Assembly: GCA_028712845.1 (NCBI GenBank)
Contig: JAQTPO010000110.1
Span: 1-6,467, forward strand
DNA from: Dehalococcoidales bacterium
Lineage (GTDB): Bacteria > Chloroflexota > Dehalococcoidia > Dehalococcoidales > Fen-1064
Direction of reading: 5' to 3'
Length of the DNA: 6,467 bases
Translations under genes and position numbers: made by a program
The notes under the pieces: generated by a model
Database searches by the model: none
Told to the model about the DNA's origin: nothing
What the model saw: the letters and a program-made list of their open reading frames with translations, nothing else
Shown: piece after piece, positions 4,575-6,467 of the stretch
Layout: each line of letters opens with the position of its first letter
Position numbering within the stretch: the stretch's first letter is position 1

Positions 4575-5063
4575 ATGTTTAACAGGATTCTGGTATATCT
4601 CGATGGTTCTAAATTTGCCGAAGAAATTCTCCCTTACGTTATCGAACAGGCAACGAGTTTCCGTAGCGAGGTTTTCTTATTGAAAGTAAACACTGCTCCT
4701 CAGTATCTCCCCGCATATTCAGCAATGCCGGGAATGGTAGCAGGTGGTGCGTCAGCAGGTTGGGCAATAAAATTAGAGGAACTAGAAACCAAGTCATACC
4801 TGGAAGAAACAGCACGTAAGTTAAGTAAGATGGGATTGAACGTGATACCGATTGCGCATACGGGACCCATCGTCGATATTGTTTTGAAGATTATCAAAGA
4901 TAATGCCATTGACCTGATTGCTATGGCTTCCCAGACGTATAAAGGTTGGAAACGTCTCTTCCTGGGGAGTATTACGGAAAACATATTGAGGGAATGCGAT
5001 ATTCCTTTACTGGTAATCAACCCTTATAAAGACCACAAAAATGATAATAGACAAAATGAATAA
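4575..5063 (+). CDS. Universal stress protein (UspA family)
   Basis: A 162-residue single-domain Usp of normal length. It opens with the typical ILVYLDGSKFAEEILPY (5-21; D10 is the conserved Asp) and closes with the beta-strand IPLLVINP (143-150). In ATP-binding members a G-x2-G-x9-G-(S/T) loop follows strand 4. Here the segment is MASQTYKGWKRLFLGSITEN (117-136): the first two Gly positions are A118 and T121, while G131-S132 is intact. Nucleotide binding may therefore be altered or lost. Residues 44-64 form a Gly/Ala/Pro-rich insertion. Usp proteins are small cytoplasmic dimers induced under starvation or stress, with signalling or protective roles. GGAGAG (4564-4569) is 5 nt before the ATG. 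An out-of-frame ATG at 4571 stops after three codons. It is probably the first gene of the operon that includes the ATP-grasp ligase. Confidence 0.92.
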   Translation: MFNRILVYLDGSKFAEEILPYVIEQATSFRSEVFLLKVNTAPQYLPAYSAMPGMVAGGASAGWAIKLEELETKSYLEETARKLSKMGLNVIPIAHTGPIVDIVLKIIKDNAIDLIAMASQTYKGWKRLFLGSITENILRECDIPLLVINPYKDHKNDNRQNE

Positions 5064-5181
5064 GAAAAACAGCAACGAAGAAAAATCTATAAAGTCTTGT
5101 TCAAAAATGTACACCAAGGACACGGCACTCGTTCTACCAAGAAAAAGGGTGAAAGCGCCCTCGGTAAATAACAATTATTGA
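5056..5181 (+). other. Doubtful 41-codon ORF overlapping the end of the stress protein gene
   Basis: An open frame from ATG 5056 (or in-frame ATG 5041) to TGA 5179-5181 overlaps the stress protein stop by 8 nt. The predicted product is basic and polar (starts MNKKNSNEEKS; later RKRVKAP). No Shine-Dalgarno site precedes either ATG, so only termination-coupled translation could read it. No family is recognised. A hairpin follows at once. Confidence 0.22.
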
Positions 5182-5185
5182 GATG

Positions 5186-5213
5186 ACAGCCTATAGACAT
5201 ACTTACAGGCTGT
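5186..5213 (+). repeat. Intercistronic hairpin between stress protein and ligase genes
   Basis: ACAGCCT (5186-5192) pairs perfectly with AGGCTGT (5207-5213) around a 14-nt loop. Only a loose T-run follows (AATTTT from 5217), so it is at best a weak terminator or attenuator. It may instead be an mRNA-stability element setting the ratio of the two products. Confidence 0.45.
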
Positions 5214-5279
5214 GGCAATTTTGAAAGAAATTTTCATTACAATACACGATGAGTAAATTCAGCGAGGAGGACAAAACCA

Positions 5280-6344
5280 GTGTTGGAAAGAGTCGCTATC
5301 ATCTACAATGATCCGGAATTAAGGAACTATAACGCTGTTAATGAGAGTATTGCCCCAGATGATATACTGACTTCAGTAACATCGGTAGGTGGGGCACTTG
5401 ATAAGCTCGGTTATGAATATACGTGTGTTCCTCTTTGTTCTCCTATGGAATTAATAGAAAAAGAATTAAACAAGATAAATGTGGATATTGTATTCAACTT
5501 GTTTGAGGGGTATGATGGCTGTGCAGGAAGTGAAGCAGCAGTAGCTAACATTCTGGAAAGGCTGGGGTTATGCTTCACCGGTGCATCAAGTAAAGCATTA
5601 CTTCTCTGTGAGGATAAGAGTAAGGCAAAACAAATTCTAGCAGAATGTGCAATTCCTACCCCGGATTGGCAGGTATTGTCTCCAACAACGTGTAATGATT
5701 TCAATCTTGAGTTCCCTTGCATCGTAAAACTTTTGGGGGAACATGCCAGTTATGGACTTTCCGAAAAGAGCGTGGTATGGTATTCTAAGATGCTGAGAGA
5801 ACAAGTTCAATATGTTTGGCAGGCTTATGAGCGCTTATCACTGGTTGAGAAATTTCTACCGGGGAGAGAATTTCGTGTTCTGATCGTCGGGAATGAGTGT
5901 CCCACACTATATCCCATGGAAGAAATAATATACACATTGCCTGCTAACAAACCTAGATTACTAACTTACTCGGCTAAATGGATACCTGAACATGAATATT
6001 ATAATGGCAGCTATGAAAAATGCCCGGTGGAAATTGAGCCGAAACTCCGGCAAATTATTGAAGCGATGGCAATACAGGCATTTGATGCATTGAACTGCAA
6101 GGGCTATGCCAGTGTCGATATTAGACAAGATGAGACTGGACAGCTTATGGTCATTGATGTTAACCCTAATACTGATATCTATGCCGGAGGGGGAGTACAG
6201 TTACCCCTGGAAGCGGCTGGTATTGACTATGCTGCCTTTATTGATCAAATTTTGAGTTTGGCCAGAAATCATTTTGAAACACGGCAGCCTCTTGAATTAT
6301 ATAATTCCGTGACCGTGGACACTTCTTCCTCTAATCAAAGTTAA
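5280..6344 (+). CDS. D-alanine-D-alanine ligase-like ATP-grasp enzyme
   Basis: A 354-residue ATP-grasp ligase of usual Ddl-superfamily length. The N-terminal pre-ATP-grasp domain spans about 4-100 (VDIVFNLFEG at 68-77, CFTGAS at 98-103). The central domain has EDKSKAKQIL (111-120), adenine-site FPCIVK (145-150, K150) and VEKFLPGREFRV (189-200). The catalytic C-terminal part has YASVDIR (276-282) and the metal motif VIDVNPN (291-297; D293 and N295, where classic Ddl has Glu and Asn). In the family, ATP activates a carboxylate as acyl phosphate for attack by an amine, usually joining two amino acids. The classic Ddl N-terminal serine-glutamate motif is not seen, so this is probably a different peptide or amino-acid ligase. 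It starts with GTG 9 nt after AGGAGG (5265-5270). It lies 216 nt downstream of the stress protein gene on the same strand, and an IS element starts right after its stop. Confidence 0.85.
   Translation: MLERVAIIYNDPELRNYNAVNESIAPDDILTSVTSVGGALDKLGYEYTCVPLCSPMELIEKELNKINVDIVFNLFEGYDGCAGSEAAVANILERLGLCFTGASSKALLLCEDKSKAKQILAECAIPTPDWQVLSPTTCNDFNLEFPCIVKLLGEHASYGLSEKSVVWYSKMLREQVQYVWQAYERLSLVEKFLPGREFRVLIVGNECPTLYPMEEIIYTLPANKPRLLTYSAKWIPEHEYYNGSYEKCPVEIEPKLRQIIEAMAIQAFDALNCKGYASVDIRQDETGQLMVIDVNPNTDIYAGGGVQLPLEAAGIDYAAFIDQILSLARNHFETRQPLELYNSVTVDTSSSNQS
6341..6344. mobile_element. Likely IS target-site duplication (TTAA)
   Basis: TTAA directly precedes the IS end, matching the YTAR 4-bp target of the IS5 subgroup. 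The ligase stop codon TAA is inside it. A duplicated target was present before insertion, so the stop should be native and the gene undamaged. The second copy lies outside the window. Confidence 0.55.
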
Positions 6345-6352
6345 GGAATCTC

Positions 6353-6382
6353 TGAACAAGTTCCCTTTCGGTGAGATATAAT
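6353..6382 (+). promoter_or_regulatory. Transposase promoter within the IS left end
   Basis: A perfect TATAAT (6377-6382) has a poor -35 (TGAACA, 6353-6358) 18 nt upstream, inside the terminal inverted repeat. This overlap would let transposase bound at the IS end repress its own promoter. Confidence 0.5.
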
Positions 6383-6415
6383 TGAGATAACAATCATACG
6401 AAGGGGGATTTTAAA

Positions 6416-6467
6416 ATGATGACGGTATCATTTGCCAGTTTAGCATATGAGAACAAGAAGAAAAAAA
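6416..6467 (+). CDS. IS5-group transposase, N-terminus only
   Basis: Only 17 codons are in the window: MMTVSFASLAYENKKKK. This matches the characteristic start of IS5-subgroup DDE transposases, where a short hydrophobic strand and an aromatic residue precede a Lys/Arg-rich stretch (compare QLTFADSEFSSKRRQTRK of IS5). AAGGGGG (6401-6407) is 8 nt before the first ATG; the second ATG (6419) is an alternative start. The catalytic DDE residues and any frameshift lie outside the window. Confidence 0.8.
   Translation, partial: MMTVSFASLAYENKKKK

Larger units (their letters stand above)
6345..6467 (+). mobile_element. IS5-group insertion sequence, left end (partial)
   Basis: The end GGAATCTCTGAACAAG (6345-6360) resembles IS5-type terminal inverted repeats (GGAA at the tip, GAACAAG inside). 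It is followed by a short leader and the transposase start. The element runs off the right edge, so the right inverted repeat cannot be checked. Confidence 0.78.

Noticed and set aside
4562..4583. Upstream ATG codons before the stress protein (4562 and 4571)
   Set aside because: Both read into a TAA at once (4580-4582) and lack a Shine-Dalgarno site of their own. The in-frame ATG at 4575 has GGAGAG at proper spacing.
1..6467. CRISPR array, tRNA or rRNA genes
   Set aside because: No regularly spaced direct repeats, no cloverleaf with a T-loop sequence and no conserved rRNA segments were seen.

Overview
This window is bacterial and compact, with short intergenic gaps, good Shine-Dalgarno sites and near-consensus sigma70-type promoters. 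The gene set is a VOC/epimerase-like protein, an ADP-forming acyl-CoA synthetase alpha-type protein, a universal stress protein, a Ddl-like ATP-grasp ligase and an IS5-group element. This would suit an uncultured anaerobe such as a Dehalococcoidia-type Chloroflexota, but that is only an impression from protein style. No rRNA, tRNA or other phylogenetic marker is present, so the assignment is weak.

Left part (1-2841), about half G+C in sampled lines: a VOC-fold protein related to methylmalonyl-CoA epimerase (+) and a MarR-type regulator (-) converge on a perfect two-way terminator hairpin. Right of the MarR gene, a promoter overlapped by a 9-bp inverted repeat drives an unlisted 44-residue membrane ORF (+). 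Its stop codon overlaps, on the opposite strand, the stop codon of a 478-residue acyl-CoA synthetase alpha-type protein (-). That protein has its own promoter with a possible operator.

Middle (2842-3424): a mostly non-coding stretch with a perfect 12-bp inverted repeat (2981-3021) and a doubtful 48-codon ORF (3225-3371).

Right part (3425-6344), more A+T-rich: a TetR-type regulator and an 84-residue tail-anchored membrane protein point left. A universal stress protein and a D-Ala-D-Ala-ligase-like ATP-grasp enzyme point right. The control region between them (4370-4574) carries two divergent promoters. Each start region is overlapped by a 20-bp palindrome of identical geometry (ATGTAA-N8-TTACAT). 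The simplest reading is that the TetR protein controls both operons, its own included, making a small regulated stress/ligase locus. This is the best candidate here for an undescribed system. What it senses, and what the ligase joins, cannot be read from the sequence.

Right edge (6345-6467): the left end and transposase start of an IS5-group insertion sequence. It begins exactly after a TTAA that also holds the stop codon of the ligase gene.
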